A DNA stretch of 64,000 bases, taken from Polytrichum commune (Eukaryota; Streptophyta; Polytrichopsida; Polytrichales; Polytrichaceae). The stretch's first letter is position 1, and every line of letters begins with the position of its first letter. The stretch spans positions 21,204,001 through 21,268,000 of the forward strand of contig OX485806.1 in the NCBI GenBank assembly GCA_950295325.1. Reading direction: 5' to 3'. Below, piece by piece: positions 1 through 11,282 of this stretch. Below the pieces are notes generated by a model that was not told the origin of the DNA, did no database searches, and was given only the letters and a program-made list of their open reading frames with translations. The position numbers and the translations under genes are program-made.

Positions 1-1690
1 GGCACATAAAAATGTCCCATATGTTGTTTTGTCGAATACAAAGAAAGCTTGTTTGAATTGGTCTTTGGAGGCAGCCTTTGCCAACTACAATTTTTTCCAA
101 AGTTCAAGTGCACTCCACAAGACTAGAAACTAAGTGGACATTGAAAAAAACATCACATACGAATGTGACATTTTCACGAATACTATGTTCTATACTATCA
201 TGAAAGTTTTTTCACACATGAGAGTATCTCTTTTCATCCAAAGTTTAAAATAAAATAAAATAAAATAAAAACTCAAAATAGCATGAAATCTAGAAATCTC
301 TTTTTAAACTAAAATTTGACATTAAATACATCTTCAAAGACCCCAAATTAGTCTAGCAGAAGTTATTTTTAATTAAATCAATTAAAACCTCTAAAGGATC
401 ATGTTTTATGTTGGATGGAATCATGGCTGAGAGGTAAGCTTGTATGTGGTTATTCCCTCTCTCCTTCAATGCTTCAATAGAGGCTCAAACTAGTGTTGTC
501 TTGATCATATGGCCCAACATTTCCTGCAACTTATATAAGTGAGAAGAAAATGGGGTGGATTTCAAGACACGGATGAATAGTGAGGGAAGATCTAAAGACT
601 TGTACTACCTTTGGACACCCACTTTCCATTGGCACGAGAAAGGTTATCCCCGGCTACGAACTTTAACGCGTGTGCAATTATTGACTCTTGATAACGCTCC
701 AAGTACCTATTCTTGTGAAAATCAATAAACATTCATTATTGAGTGATGATAGAAAGTACCAATGGAATTTCATGGGGTTATGCGACAATTAGCAACCATG
801 AGTCCGTAGAAGATCGATGAAATCTTGACTAATCACACTCCAAGACAAAGCAACATCGTGCCAAAACAAAAATCATCAAAACCAATGTCACATGTTGTCA
901 CCAACACTACAGTTCACAAACATGCAAATCTCACACAAAACATCAATCCTTTATTCTAACTGCATAACCCCTTGGATGTAGGTGGAAAGCTACGTGAGAG
1001 TTACTAGCGGGATGCACGTTGATTAACAATAGGGTCAAAGAGCCAACCAAAGTTGGTCCATTGCTACACACTAGGATAGTTGGGCCATGGTTTATGTGTC
1101 CAAACCTAGGCCGTAATATATGCCATAATATACATAATCGGCAACAAGTCTTCCACAAGTCTTTGAAGAGCCGTACCCACTCTTGCCCTTCATCTAACTA
1201 GGTGACATGCATGTCCTCTAGTCCATGTCAAAACTTGTTTGAACCCTTCACCAAATTGTCATCAAACACCTCTCATACCTAGTGTTCAACAAAAGTTAAC
1301 TTGAGAACAATCAATCACCCAATTAACCCTTTAATATTCCTCCCCTCAATTGGTCTACCTACCGGAAAGTAGACAATAAACAGTTAGTAAACTTTCCCCC
1401 ACACTAAATTTCACGGGCTATTGGATGGTGGTTGGTCAACAAGCTTGGCTTCTATTAGTGTGAAGGCACCGATATTCTTTTTGTCTCTCTACATATAGCG
1501 GCAACACAAGGGCTCAATACAATCTGATTTGTCCTTAGGGGTTGTACCTTAAAAGCTCTTAAGCCACCATTGCATGTCAGTTTACGTGACGATTTGTAGA
1601 AGCCACCCATATATATATCACTTGGTGTAAAAGAGTGAATGCATAATTTACACAAGCCTTTTACAAAGAAAAAGTGAAAATGCAATCACA
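1..1690. other. intergenic DNA, no gene seen
   Basis: AT-rich sequence with only short open frames and no recognisable protein. Bases about 300-430 resemble a segment near 38285-38410: both read through 'aaagaccccgaattag'-like text into 'ttttatgttggatgga'. This stretch is therefore partly a dispersed repeat. Confidence 0.6.
246..271. repeat. (AAAAT)n microsatellite
   Basis: About five perfect copies of the pentamer TAAAA. Confidence 0.85.
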
Positions 1691-2087
1691 TGTGCCAACA
1701 ATGATATGAGCCCAAAATGAGTGCTCATATTTGTTTTATGTTTAGAACTTATTTAGGATTGCATTTGGAGTGTTATTAAAACAATCAAAAGTATAAAAAG
1801 AGTGAGGCTTGGTGTGGATTTGTGTTTAGGCCTTAAGCCATTTGGTGTGGTTAATTAGGGGTTTAGTGGAATTAGGGAATGTTTTGAATAGAGGAGTAGT
1901 GTTGAGGAGGCAAGAGGAAGAGCCTTTGAGTTAATTGTTTGAATTAGAACGTGTCCTTGTTGGTTTAGGGGGATGAAGGGTTAGTGGATAGGATAAGAGC
2001 CTACTAAGTAGGAGAGGATCAAGGGGGCTTGTGGGCTTGGGGGCCACTCACCTCTTCCCTTCCCTCTTCCATCATCTTCTTGGCTCT

Positions 2088-2091
<4 letters not shown>

Positions 2092-2134
<43 letters not shown>
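2092..2134. repeat. (TC)n microsatellite
   Basis: About 21 CT dinucleotides inside the pyrimidine-rich leader of LTR-like copy A. Confidence 0.9.
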
Positions 2135-2137
<3 letters not shown>

Positions 2138-2372
2138 TGTTCCGTGTGGACGTGGGTGTGGATGTGTTGGAGCCAAGGGAGGCACGGAGGAGTGCAAGTT
2201 CTCTTGGCGGAGAACCGGGGCCAACCGGTTGCAAAGTTAGTTTTTATGGTTTAGTTTATAGTGTTCAATATATAGTCTTTAGTTTGTAGTGTTTAGTCAC
2301 AATATTTAGTTGTGTTAATTAGATATAGATTTAGTTTTAGTTGTGTTGATTAGATATAGATTTAGTTTAATT

Positions 2373-2628
2373 CTGGTTAAGCCGGTAAGGCTACTGGTTC
2401 GGCCAGCAGAGAGTTGGGTTAAGCCGGCAAGGTTACTGTTCGACCAGCAGAGAGCTGGGTTAAGCCGGTAAGGCTACTGGTTCGGCCAGCAAAGAGCTGG
2501 GTTAAGCCGGTAAGGCTACTGGTTCGGCCAGCAGAGAGTTGGGTTAAGCCGGCAAGGTTACTGTTCGGCCAACAGAGAGCTGGGTTAAGCCGGCGAGGTT
2601 ACTGGTTCGGCCAGCAGAGAGTTGGGAT
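2373..2628. repeat. 42-bp minisatellite, six copies
   Basis: Six head-to-tail units of about 42 bp, each reading 'gggttaagccggtaaggctac' (first 20 bases diagnostic) and then a 'ttcggccagcagagag' half. Units differ by a few substitutions and by one- or two-base indels (ctactggttc against ttactgttcg). The array is GC-richer than its surroundings and is absent from copy B of the same element. Confidence 0.85.
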
Positions 2629-3003
2629 GGAGGTCGCAACAAGAAGTAAGGGCCATAAGTGTTTGGGTTAGGAGGGAGCTAAGTTAGGGATTAGGTAGGT
2701 AGCTAAGTTAGAATTTAGGAAGATAGGAGGATTAGTATTAGAACTACAGTTAGGAAAATCTTATGTTGGCGGGTGGTGACATTAGGGAGTGAGTTGTGGA
2801 GTGAATTTGGAGAGGATTTGATGTGAAAAATGCTAAGATATTGATAAGAGAGAGAAATATTTTTTAACACTTGTATCTTGTCATGGAATAAATTGACGTG
2901 CTAATATTGCTGTGAAGCACGAGGGTGGGTTGTTGGCCCCACACAAGGAGAATGGCCTTTGGTTGACGAGTGGGAATTAAGACACTAGAAACTTAATTGC
3001 CTC

Positions 3004-3192
3004 ATGGAGTCGACAAGCCATAGCCTCACTGAGGTCAAGAGCACCGATGAGGAAACCTTGGCCAGGGCCAAGGTTTCAAGAGGAATATCCTTAAGGGCAT
3101 GTGTAGCCAAGGCCGCGGGTTGGACCCTTGAGAAGGCCAATGCCCTACCTATTAAGAGGTTAGCATTAATAAAACATCATGACTTTAAGTAA
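3004..3192 (+). CDS. conserved small ORF in LTR-like copy A (62 aa)
   Basis: Open frame of 62 codons starting ATG GAG TCG. Residues about 27-45 read RGISLRACVAKAAGWTLEK. The same peptide, with one R-to-K change, occurs in a 55-codon ORF at 12973-13140 in the sister element. Across those 19 codons the two copies differ at 11 codons silently and at one codon conservatively. Both ORFs begin with Met-Glu-Ser. I do not recognise the protein family. The peptide is basic, with no signal peptide or membrane segment. It may be a functional micropeptide of the element or the relic of a larger retroelement protein. Confidence 0.5.
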   Translation: MESTSHSLTEVKSTDEETLARAKVSRGISLRACVAKAAGWTLEKANALPIKRLALIKHHDFK

Positions 3193-3394
3193 GGTGGGAG
3201 CTTATTGAGATGGAAGTTACATTTCATGTTACCACGAGTTTTGGTATGACTCATGTGATTCTCAAAACCATCACCCGGACTAGGATGCTTAAGGGTGGTG
3301 GGTTTGGCCTCACAAATGATCAAAGTGTCTATCATATGAGGATGATATTTAGTTAAATTTGGGTTACTTGCACGATCTTAAATTTGTTGGCACC

Positions 3395-3560
3395 CTTTGT
3401 CATGTTCCATTACATTGTTCAGATTCATAACAATATTTTGTGGGACTGACAATATTCCACAAAATATTTTCCATATTCATAGTGAATGTGGGGGATATTT
3501 TGCGGAATACTGTCAGTCCCACATAACATTGTTATGAACCTGAATAATGTTATGTCACGG
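3395..3560. repeat. foldback repeat / MITE-like hairpin
   Basis: Two imperfect inverted arms of about 60 bp (about 3409-3470 and 3494-3552) separated by about 25 bp. Both arms contain TGTGGGACTGACA..ATTCC.CAAAATAT when read in the same sense. It would fold into one long hairpin. No gene lies inside. Confidence 0.75.
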
Positions 3561-4276
3561 GGAGATGACTATCGAATTTTAGAAACCACGTGAGATAAAA
3601 AAAAATAGGATTAATTTAATTCGTTGAGGGTAGAAATTATGATTTTGTTAGATCTACCATAGCATTGGAAATATATCCCTTAGATGATGATAAGGTTATA
3701 GATATTGGATCCTCCTAAAAGTGTGTAGTAGGATCAATACTATAATTATGGCTTTTGTATTTAGCTTTCTTGTATTTGAATGCAACTTTTTTTTGGAGTA
3801 AATAGTTTTGCAAAATTCTATGTCTTGTCACAAGCGATTGTAATTATTGTTTTGTTCTATCTGTGTTTACAACTTGTCTATGTTAGCTTGTATGTTTATT
3901 ATCTCCATGTTTGTTGGTAACTCTTTAACTAGTACCCAAATGCTATTGGTTGTGTTTTGAATGGAATATTGAATGGTTTGGGATTGGTATAACTAATTGA
4001 AACCAATTCAATAACAAGATGGATGGTATGGAATGTTTGTTGCTCACATAGTCGATTTTGCAATGCTATAGTATTTTGTCCATTATTTGGTATTTGTACA
4101 ATTTATAAAAAAAGTATGGTGCCAAAAACCAACCTCTCTAAATAATTACAAATAAATATAGGGTGCTAAAAAATAAGTCAAAGTAGTTTTATATCTATAA
4201 ATAGGCCAAAAATTTATTGAGAGTTGCATAAATATCCCCCCATTAAATACCCCATTATCACACGTGGTTACAAAAC
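3561..4276. other. intergenic DNA left of the retrotransposon
   Basis: AT-rich; no ORF or repeat recognised. Confidence 0.5.
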
Positions 4277-4281
4277 GTAAG
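4277..4281. other. target-site duplication, left copy (GTAAG)
   Basis: GTAAG lies immediately before the 5' LTR (TGTAAAG...). It is repeated exactly after the 3' LTR at 10334-10338. Confidence 0.9.
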
Positions 4282-5108
4282 TGTAAAGTAACTAGAAATA
4301 TTGATGGATGATTGAATATTCTAACCACATGTGCCAGTGTGTAAGCAGAGGATGATGGGAGCTAGACAACTCCAGTTGAAAATGGATGGATTGGAGTTAG
4401 AAAACTCCAAATTGACAACATGTGCACTGGAGTTAGACAACTCCGCATTTAGTGCATTGGAATTAGACCATTCCATATTGAGAACATGTGCACATGAGTT
4501 AGACAACTCTTGATGAGGTGCATTGGAGTTAGACCACTCCAAAATTGGAAAGATAAATGTTATTCATTGGAGTTACACAACTCTTAATGAATAGATAGAT
4601 TTAGTTGGAATTAGATAGTTCCAACTAGAAGATTGGTTGGATGAATCAAGTTGGAATTGGACAATTCCAATTAGAATAAAGGATGGATGAATCAAGTTGG
4701 AATTAGATAGTTCCAACTAGAAAGAATGATGGATTAATCCAATTGGAATTAGACAGTTCCAACTAGAAAGAAGGAGATTAAGTTAAAAGATGGAAGAAGG
4801 TTCTAGAAGAACCAGAGATAGAAGATTCATAGTTGAACTAAAAGAAGAGCTATGAATATAATATTTTAGTGTATGTGAAAATAGAAAGTAAAAGTAGTGC
4901 CTTTGGCATAAGAGGAAGCTCGGGGGAGGAGAGAGTATCTTTTTGTCTCTCTCCTATGGTCAGGTGGTTGAGCTTAGACCAAGACCTACTTGGTCTATGA
5001 TTGTAATTTGACATTATAAAGAAAATAAATTGAGTTCTTCAACTCGCCGCTTTGATTGATAAATATTAGTGTGAAAGTTGGTGACAAACCTGTGAGAGGT
5101 TTGTTACA
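4282..5108 (+). repeat. 5' LTR of chromovirus
   Basis: Begins TGTAAAGTAACTAG and ends GGTTTGTTACA. The left half holds the hairpin array (4358-4764). The right part holds a GA-rich block, a CT-rich block and an AATAAA signal near 5025, consistent with U3, R and U5 in that order. The paired LTR is at 9526-10333. Confidence 0.95.
4358..4764 (+). promoter_or_regulatory. array of 11 short hairpin motifs in U3
   Basis: Eleven copies of a 16-bp inverted motif, of the forms GGAGTTAGACAACTCC and GGAATTAGACAGTTCC, spaced about 30-46 bp. Many extend to TTGGA...TCCAA. The two arms often change together (GGAGTT with AACTCC, GGAATT with AATTCC). The array lies upstream of the likely transcription start. 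It may be a set of palindromic protein-binding sites or a folded RNA/DNA structure. Confidence 0.75.
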
Positions 5109-5110
5109 AA

Positions 5111-5126
5111 TTGGTATCATAGCAGG
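5111..5126 (+). other. primer binding site, tRNA-iMet type
   Basis: TGGTATCATAGCAGG starts two bases after the 5' LTR. The usual plant iMet primer site begins TGGTATCAGAGC, so one position has changed (G to T). Confidence 0.8.
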
Positions 5127-5940
5127 AATGGATCCCATGGAGGGATTTTGAAGAAAGGGATTATGAGAACCGTCTTGTCTGCATTGAGGGGAGGCCAAGG
5201 TTTAGTACAATATGGAATCCCACCTCTTCCTAGGGAGACTCCTTCTTAGTCCCACCTCTAAAAGAAAATCCTACGGTTACACCACTTGTCTCAAGGGAGG
5301 TGGAGTCAAGTGCAACATCTTCTCCAAGGAGATTTGCTCATGGAGTAGTTGATATTTTGAATGACTTGAAAAAATATCCAATCAAACCTACTTTTGGAGG
5401 ACAAAATTACAAACCAAAAGAAGTATGTCTTTCATTTCGATAGTGTATGATTTTTTCCCGTCAAAATACAAGGATTCAGATTAGATCAAGACTGCGGTAA
5501 TTTTTCTTTAAGACAAAACTCATGTTTCGTTTGATACGTTGAAGAGAGACCGCGAAAACCGTGGATTGGGACCTATTTCAACATAGAGTACTTTCAAAGA
5601 ATTGTTTCTTCATCAATTCCTCCCTGGCAACTATGGCGAGGACATGCGCCAACAATTATATGACTCAAAATATGGAAGTTTGTCAATTACCCAATTTAAG
5701 TTGAAGTTTGATGAGCACATTGTTTACTTTCCCAATTGGGATAAAAGTGACAAAATTGAATTCTTTGTCCGCAATTTAAAGGATTCAATCCGGTTCAAAG
5801 TTAATGCTCATAGCCTAAAGACTTTAGATGAAGCTTATGGTTTGGCTATGAACTTTGAAAAAGAAACCAATAGCAGGATGAAGAGGAATAAGGGTCAATT
5901 GGGGAAAAGATCCTAAGTGGCTAATTACCCTGCCAATCAA
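5127..5940 (+). pseudogene. gag: gag (capsid) remnant of chromovirus
   Basis: The frame opens at ATG GAT CCC just after the primer site and is broken by several stops. The best preserved part (5602-5916) reads FLHQFLPGNY..., typical of the retrotransposon gag domain (consensus of the type 'F..rFlP..y...l...y..LkQg'). It ends in a basic stretch rich in Lys and Arg. It would form the capsid of the virus-like particle if intact. Confidence 0.8.
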
Positions 5941-6015
5941 AACTCCAAATCTGCCAAGTTTTCTAAAACTTCCAAACCTTCTTAATTTTCAAAGTTCAAT
6001 AAAGGGAACAAAACT

Positions 6016-6706
6016 TTGATGCTAAGTAAGGAGGACCAAGAGGAGCATATCAAGAAAGAATTATGCTTTAGATGTTACAAGCCTGCGCATCGGAGCTTTG
6101 AATGTCCAACAATCAAAAGAATGATAGCAGCACTGGAGGTAGAACAATATGACGATGATGGGTCGGATGGTAAGCCAACCAAAAAAGTAGTCCTAAGCAT
6201 TTCAATTACAGTCATGAACATGGAAGTCGAACAAGAGTTGACAGTGCTTCAAATCAAGGGAATTTTGAATTCTACCTTCTCGTCATTGATTTTGATTGAT
6301 TATGGCAACACTCATAACATGATGTCAGTTTCATTTGCTCATAAAATAAGACTTCTTTTAATTCTTATCGAGCTTTGTTCAATATGGTTACGAAACAACC
6401 AACCAAGTTGTATTACTTACCGAGTGTTGAGCGTTCCTGTAAACATTCAAAGTGAACACAGAGGCGGATTTTGAAGTTTGGGATGGAGCAAGATATGAGG
6501 TGATACTGGGGATGATGTGGTTCAAGAAAGGGGTTGTCCACGGAAGGCTTCAGAACGGTAAATTTTTTTCTATTAGAGGTAAGAGATATTTGCCAAATGT
6601 TTCTATACTTTCGTATTTACAAATGAAAATATGTGGTAAAAAATGTCATCAAATATTTTTGATACATCTAAGTGAAATTGAGAATGAAACTAAAGACAAT
6701 GAGTAA
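6016..6706 (+). pseudogene. gag zinc knuckle and aspartic protease remnant
   Basis: 6016-6474 encodes a CCHC zinc knuckle (CFRCYKPAHRSFEC, spacing C-X2-C-X4-H-X4-C), followed by a retropepsin-like segment LILIDYGNTHNMMS. Active Gypsy proteases have D-S/T-G at this place; here it reads D-Y-G, so the active site is damaged. A frameshift near 6460 moves the rest of the protease (DGARYEVILGMMW) into another frame, open to 6706. Confidence 0.8.
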
Positions 6707-6739
6707 GGAAATGAAAGTATTCTTGGATGACTTCAAAGA

Positions 6740-7570
6740 TATATTTCTTGAAGAGTTAAAGGAGTTTGCCACCTACGAGAAAAATTGACCATGCTATCGA
6801 GTTAGTTGCCGATGCCGCTCTTATAGCCAAGCGCCCATATTGTCGACCTCTAGCTCAAAATGTTGAGCTCGAGAATCAATTAAATGATTTGTTGAGGAAA
6901 TAATACATTAGGCCTAACAAATAACTTTGGGGAGCTCATGTTCTTTTTACTAAGAAGAAAGATGGATTGTTGAAATTATGTGTAGAATACTGAGATTTAA
7001 ATAAACTCACTATAAAAAATAAGTTTCTTTTACTACGCATTGATGATAACTTTGATCACCTATACAGATCAAAAATATTTTCCACAATAGATTTTAGAAA
7101 TTGATATATCATCAAATTCGAATAAATGAATAGAATATTGCAAGAACTGAATTTAGATCACGTTTAGGTCATTACGAATATGTTGTATTGCCTTTTGGAT
7201 GTACAAATGCGCCTACTACTTTATGACTTTGATGAATACAAATTTCATGATTATTTGGGTAAGTTTGTACTTGTATTTATGGATGATATCCTCATATACT
7301 CCAAGAATGTGGAAGAACACAAACAACATCTTAAACAAATCTTTAAAATTTTGAGGAATTTTTTTGAGTAATGCGTTATCTTAATCTCATGTATTGAATT
7401 TCTTGGTCATGTCATCTCAGATAAGAGAATCTGAATAGATTCTAGAAAAGTCAAAGTGGTTGTTGAGTGGCCAATACCAGAAGATAAGACTGAGGTGAGA
7501 AATTTCTTAGGTTTTTCGAGGTATTATAGAAGATTGTCAAAGGATTTTCTAAAATAACTGCTCCTATGAG
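6740..7570 (+). pseudogene. reverse transcriptase remnant
   Basis: Broken frames read through KIDHAIELV, the KKDG...L..CVEY.DLNKLT region and the polymerase active-site box [11 protein letters not shown] at about 7270-7310 (FMDD in place of YMDD/FVDD). The thumb follows, with EFLGHVIS. Stops interrupt several motifs, so it is inactive. Confidence 0.88.
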
Positions 7571-8040
7571 CAACTTGTTGAAAGACAAAAATAATGTGAT
7601 AGATTGGACCCTTGAGTGTGACTTAAGCTTTCAAATTTTGAAATCAATATTAATTCAAACTTAACCATTATGGATCCCTTGAAAAGAAACATAATTTTAT
7701 GTACCGACACTAGCGTGTAGCGATTGGTGTAGTTTATTGCAAGATAAAAAAAATAGTCGCTTACGAATATCGTAAGTTGAACTCTGCAAAATTAAATCAT
7801 TTAGTACATGAGAAGGAATTACTAATAGTGATTCATTCGCTAAAGGTTTTGAGACATTACATATTAAGCATGAAGTTCAAAATTCAAACATACCACAAAT
7901 CTTTGAGATATTTACCACTCCAACCTCACTTGAATAGAAGGTAGTGTAGGTGGGTAAAATTGTTACAAGAATTTGATTTCGACATAGAACTTGTTAAAGG
8001 TAAGAAAACGTGGTTGCTGATGTTTTGTCTAGAATATCGC
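7570..8040 (+). pseudogene. RNase H remnant
   Basis: Fragments resembling the RT-associated RNase H are seen: CTDTS near 7700, EKELLIVIHSLKVLRHYI near 7810-7870 and TYHKSLRYL near 7890. LLQEFDFDIELVKGK then leads into the linker VADVLSR, just before the integrase region. Stops are frequent. Confidence 0.75.
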
Positions 8041-8259
8041 TAGCAAATGCTATCTCATACAGCAAATTTTTTTTGATGGATGAAATTAAAGGGCATTATG
8101 CTACTGATGATTTCTTTAAACTTCCATTTGAGAGTTTGTTTAAGGAAGCCAGGACTGTAGATGAAATTGGAAAAATTAAATCTTTTGAAGTAAAAGATGA
8201 GATTTTATATTATAATGGGTGGGGGTTATGTTTTCAAGTTTGCAGAACACTAACTCAAC

Positions 8260-9240
8260 ATTATGAATAACTTTCATGACATTCCAATAGCAGGCCATCC
8301 AAGTTTTCAAAAGACTTATATGGCAATGAAGCGCCATTATTATTGGGCATGAATGAAAATAATATTAAAGAATATGTTGAGAGATGTCTCAAATGTCAAG
8401 TCTCTAAATCAGAATAAGTGAAGAGCCATGGGTTGTTACAACGACTTGATGTGCCTAACTTGAAATTCGAATAAGTTAATATGGATTTTATTGTTGGATT
8501 GCCTAAGATCTAAAGTATCTTTGACAGTATCATGGTAGTTGTCGATAGATTGACTATAATAGGTCATTTTATCCCTACAGTTACCACTATAACTGCTTAT
8601 GAAGTAGCTGAGTTATTCATGAGAAAAAATCTTAGACACCATGGAATTCCACGTGAAATTATGAGTGATAGACATCACAAGTTTGTGAGTGAATTTTGTG
8701 TGGGACTAGAATTAAACTAAATACTGCATATTATCCTGAGACTGATGGACAAACAAAATGAACAAACAAAATTCTTGATGATATATTGAGGATGTATATT
8801 GGAAAGAAACAACACTCATGAGATAAGTAGTTGGATATAATCAAATTTGCTTACGATGATCATATTCATAGTAATATTGGAGTAAATCCACTGTATATTC
8901 TATATGGTCAGGAATGTAGAACTCCAATTACATTTTCTACTCCTAATACAAGATTAGAAACCATTAATGTCATGATTAGAGAGATGAATGAAATTAGAGA
9001 ATAAACAAAGTTGGCTATGAAAAGTGCTTAGCATAGAGCTAAGTATTATGTTGATAACAAAATAATTTTGCGTGAATTTAAAGTGGGTGATAAGGTATTC
9101 TTAAATGTAGCACCAAATCGATCCGGATTGAAGCTTGGTAAGTCAAGAAAGTTATCACCTAGATTTTGTGGTCCATTTGAAATTTTGAAGATGATTGGAC
9201 AAGTAGCTTACAAATTAAAGCTACCAGAGGATTAAAAAAT
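8260..9240 (+). pseudogene. integrase remnant
   Basis: The HHCC zinc region is recognisable (HDIPIAGHPSFQKTY...MKRHYYW...). The catalytic core follows from 8532 with VVDRLTIIGHFIP and IPREIMSDRHHKFVSEF. The latter corresponds to the second catalytic Asp (S-D-R). TDGQTK follows near 8740. Multiple stops break the frame. Confidence 0.85.
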
Positions 9241-9256
9241 CCATAATGTATTTCAT

Positions 9257-9448
9257 GTGGAATTGTTGAGAAAATATGTGTTTGATCCTAACCATATTTT
9301 GCTTGATCTTCCAAAAGCTGCTCCAAAGGAAGAAGTTCTTGCTGAATCTTATAAAATTTTGAAGATAGAGAACCAATATCTAAGGAATAAGACATTCTGT
9401 AGATTTGATGTGAAATGGAAAGATTATCCTAAAGAAGAAGCTTCTTGA
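9257..9448 (+). pseudogene. integrase C-terminus with chromodomain
   Basis: Open segment of 63 codons. Residues about 30-63 read EILK-type text, then N...RNKTFCRFDVKWKDYPKEEAS, the pattern of a chromovirus chromodomain (V-K-W-K-x-Y-P-x-E-E-A-S/T-W-E). The chromodomain directs integration to marked chromatin in this family. A stop falls just after AS where W-E is expected. Confidence 0.88.
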
Positions 9449-9509
9449 GAAAGAGAAGTTGATTTTAGAAGGGATTACCCTAATTTTGTCATTGAGGACA
9501 ATGACTTTT

Positions 9510-9525
9510 GATGGAAGGGGGAGAT
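9510..9525 (+). other. polypurine tract
   Basis: GATGGAAGGGGGAGAT directly precedes the TG that opens the 3' LTR, the expected place for plus-strand priming. Confidence 0.85.
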
Positions 9526-10333
9526 TGTAAAGTAACTAGAAATATTGATGGATGATTGAATATTCTAACCACATGTGCCAGTGTGTAAGCAGAGGATGAT
9601 GGGAGCTAGACAACTCCCAATTGAAAATGGATGGATTGGAGTTAGAAAACTCCAAAATTGACAACATGTGCATTGGAGTTAGACAACTCTGTATTTAATG
9701 CATTGAAATTAGACCACTCCAAAATTGGAAAGATAAATGTTATTCATTGGAGTTATACAACTCTCAATGAATAGATAGATCTAGTTGGAATTAGACAGTC
9801 CCAACTAGAAGATTGGTTGGATGAATCAAGTTGGAATTAGACGGTTCCAACTAGAAGAATGGTTGGATGAATCAAGTTGGAATTAGACAGTTCCAATTAG
9901 AATAAAGATTGGATGAATCAAGTTGGAATTAAACAGTTCCAACTAGAAAGAATGATGGATTAATCTAATTGGAATTAGACAATTCCAATTGAAAGAATGA
10001 GATTGAGTTAAAAGATGGAAGAAGGTTCTAGAAGAACCAGAGATAGAGATTCATAGTAGAACTAAAAGAAGAGCTATGAATAGAATATTTTTAGTTTATG
10101 TGAAAATAGAAAGTAAAAGTAGTGCCTTTGGCATAAGAGGAAGCTCGGGGGAGGAGAGAATATCTTTTTGTCTCTCTCCTATGGTCGGGTGGTTGAGCTT
10201 AGACAAAGACTTACTTGGTCTATGATTATAATTTGACATTATAAAGAAAATAAATTGAGTTCTTCAACTCGCCGCTTTGATTGATAAATGTTAGTGTGAA
10301 AGTTGGTGACAAACCTGTGAGAGTCTTGTTACA
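9526..10333 (+). repeat. 3' LTR of chromovirus
   Basis: Pairs with 4282-5108. It carries ten hairpin motifs (9602-9988) rather than eleven and several substitutions, with the same start and end words. The GTAAG duplication follows at 10334-10338. Confidence 0.95.
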
Positions 10334-10338
10334 GTAAG

Positions 10339-11282
10339 GGGGTGTGATTGCCCCAAGTGTTATGTCTATGTATTGTTCTCACTTGAATAATGCAACGGAT
10401 GAATGGGTTAGTTTTGGATGGGGTCACTCTTGACATCATTGGCCAAAACTATCAATCATTCACGATGAACAAATGTGTATGACCCCTTGAGGCCCAAAAT
10501 TGGATCTCTCGGACCTTTAAGTGTTGAAGCTCCAAGATGTTTATTGAAAGGTAAGATGGAATTTGAAAAAACTATGGCTTCATCAAGTGCATTTTAATTA
10601 GGATTTAGACAGTGGTGGACATATAAAGTAAATATCATGTTAAGATGAAGAATAGACTGGATATGAAAGCGATGATTATCTTACACGTGGTGGAGTTGAC
10701 CGGTAGTACAAGACAGGGAGGGGGCATGCTCTCAAATTCAGCCTAAGACTAACCAAATATTGGGATCCCTCCACATTATTCTAGTATCTTAGCTGTGGCC
10801 CACAAAAACCATGAAAGCATTGAGTAATGCTATGTATACCAATCCAAAAGTTGCCATAGGTCAATTGCGTAATTTAAGTTAAGGATAACACTTGACAATG
10901 TCAATGGAAGAAACAATGCACTTATGTAGGTGCAAAATAAGTGAATGGGAGTATTTTTTGCGTACTCGAAAAGCTCGATGGGAGCTCCTTGGAGATGTAA
11001 GGGCTAAAGTTAAGGTGTGAACTTATAATTGACCCTATTCTGAACTAGCTACAATACATGAACATCTTATTTCCACTCACTAAAATGAATCCATTTGCTA
11101 CATAGCAAGAGACACTAACCATAATAAGATGTTTAATACATGAGCATTGAGGCTCGCACCAACATGTTGTCCACTCAAAAGCACTTGGGAAATTTGTAAA
11201 GTGCTAATGGTCATTAAAGGTATCTGTAAAGTCCCTCAAATTAGAGGGATGAAACCTTGGGTTTGAGCCTTCTTTGAGAAAA
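10339..11282. other. intergenic DNA with decayed dispersed repeat
   Basis: No gene. Segment 10339-10520 shares words with 18125-18300 ('gccccaagtgt'/'gccccttgggg', 'cttgaggccca', 'ggaccttta'), so it is an old copy of a dispersed element. Confidence 0.5.

Larger units (their letters stand above)
1690..3200 (+). mobile_element. LTR-like transcription unit, copy A
   Basis: Non-autonomous repeat related to a second copy at about 11283-13140. The clearest shared block is 1938-2053, matching 11512-11628 through words such as 'gtttgaatta', 'gataggat', 'agagcctac' and 'gctcacc'. It continues into a pyrimidine-rich tract and a segment containing 'gtgggtgtg..gtgttgga.gc'. Both copies then hold a copy-specific tandem array (42-bp units here) and end in a related small ORF. 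The layout suggests a promoter, leader and short ORF, as in a long LTR or a non-autonomous retroelement. No flanking duplication was found, so the ends are approximate. Confidence 0.5.
4282..10333 (+). mobile_element. Ty3/Gypsy chromovirus LTR retrotransposon, decayed
   Basis: Complete element of about 6.05 kb. It has LTRs of 827 and 808 bp that start TGTAAAG and end TTGTTACA, a GTAAG target duplication on both sides, a tRNA-iMet-type primer site and a polypurine tract. Internal order is gag, zinc knuckle, protease, reverse transcriptase, RNase H, integrase and chromodomain. That order and the chromodomain place it among plant chromoviruses. The coding region carries many in-frame stops and frameshifts and cannot encode an intact polyprotein. 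The LTRs visibly differ by substitutions and by missing repeat units, so the insertion is not recent. The clade (Reina, CRM, Galadriel or Tekay) was not determined. Confidence 0.95.

Noticed and set aside
2019-2289. Ser-Leu and Arg-Glu ORFs near 2.1 kb
   Set aside because: Produced by the (TC)n microsatellite.
2373-2628. CRISPR-like array of 42-bp units
   Set aside because: Repeats are contiguous with no unique spacers, and the DNA is eukaryotic; it is a minisatellite.
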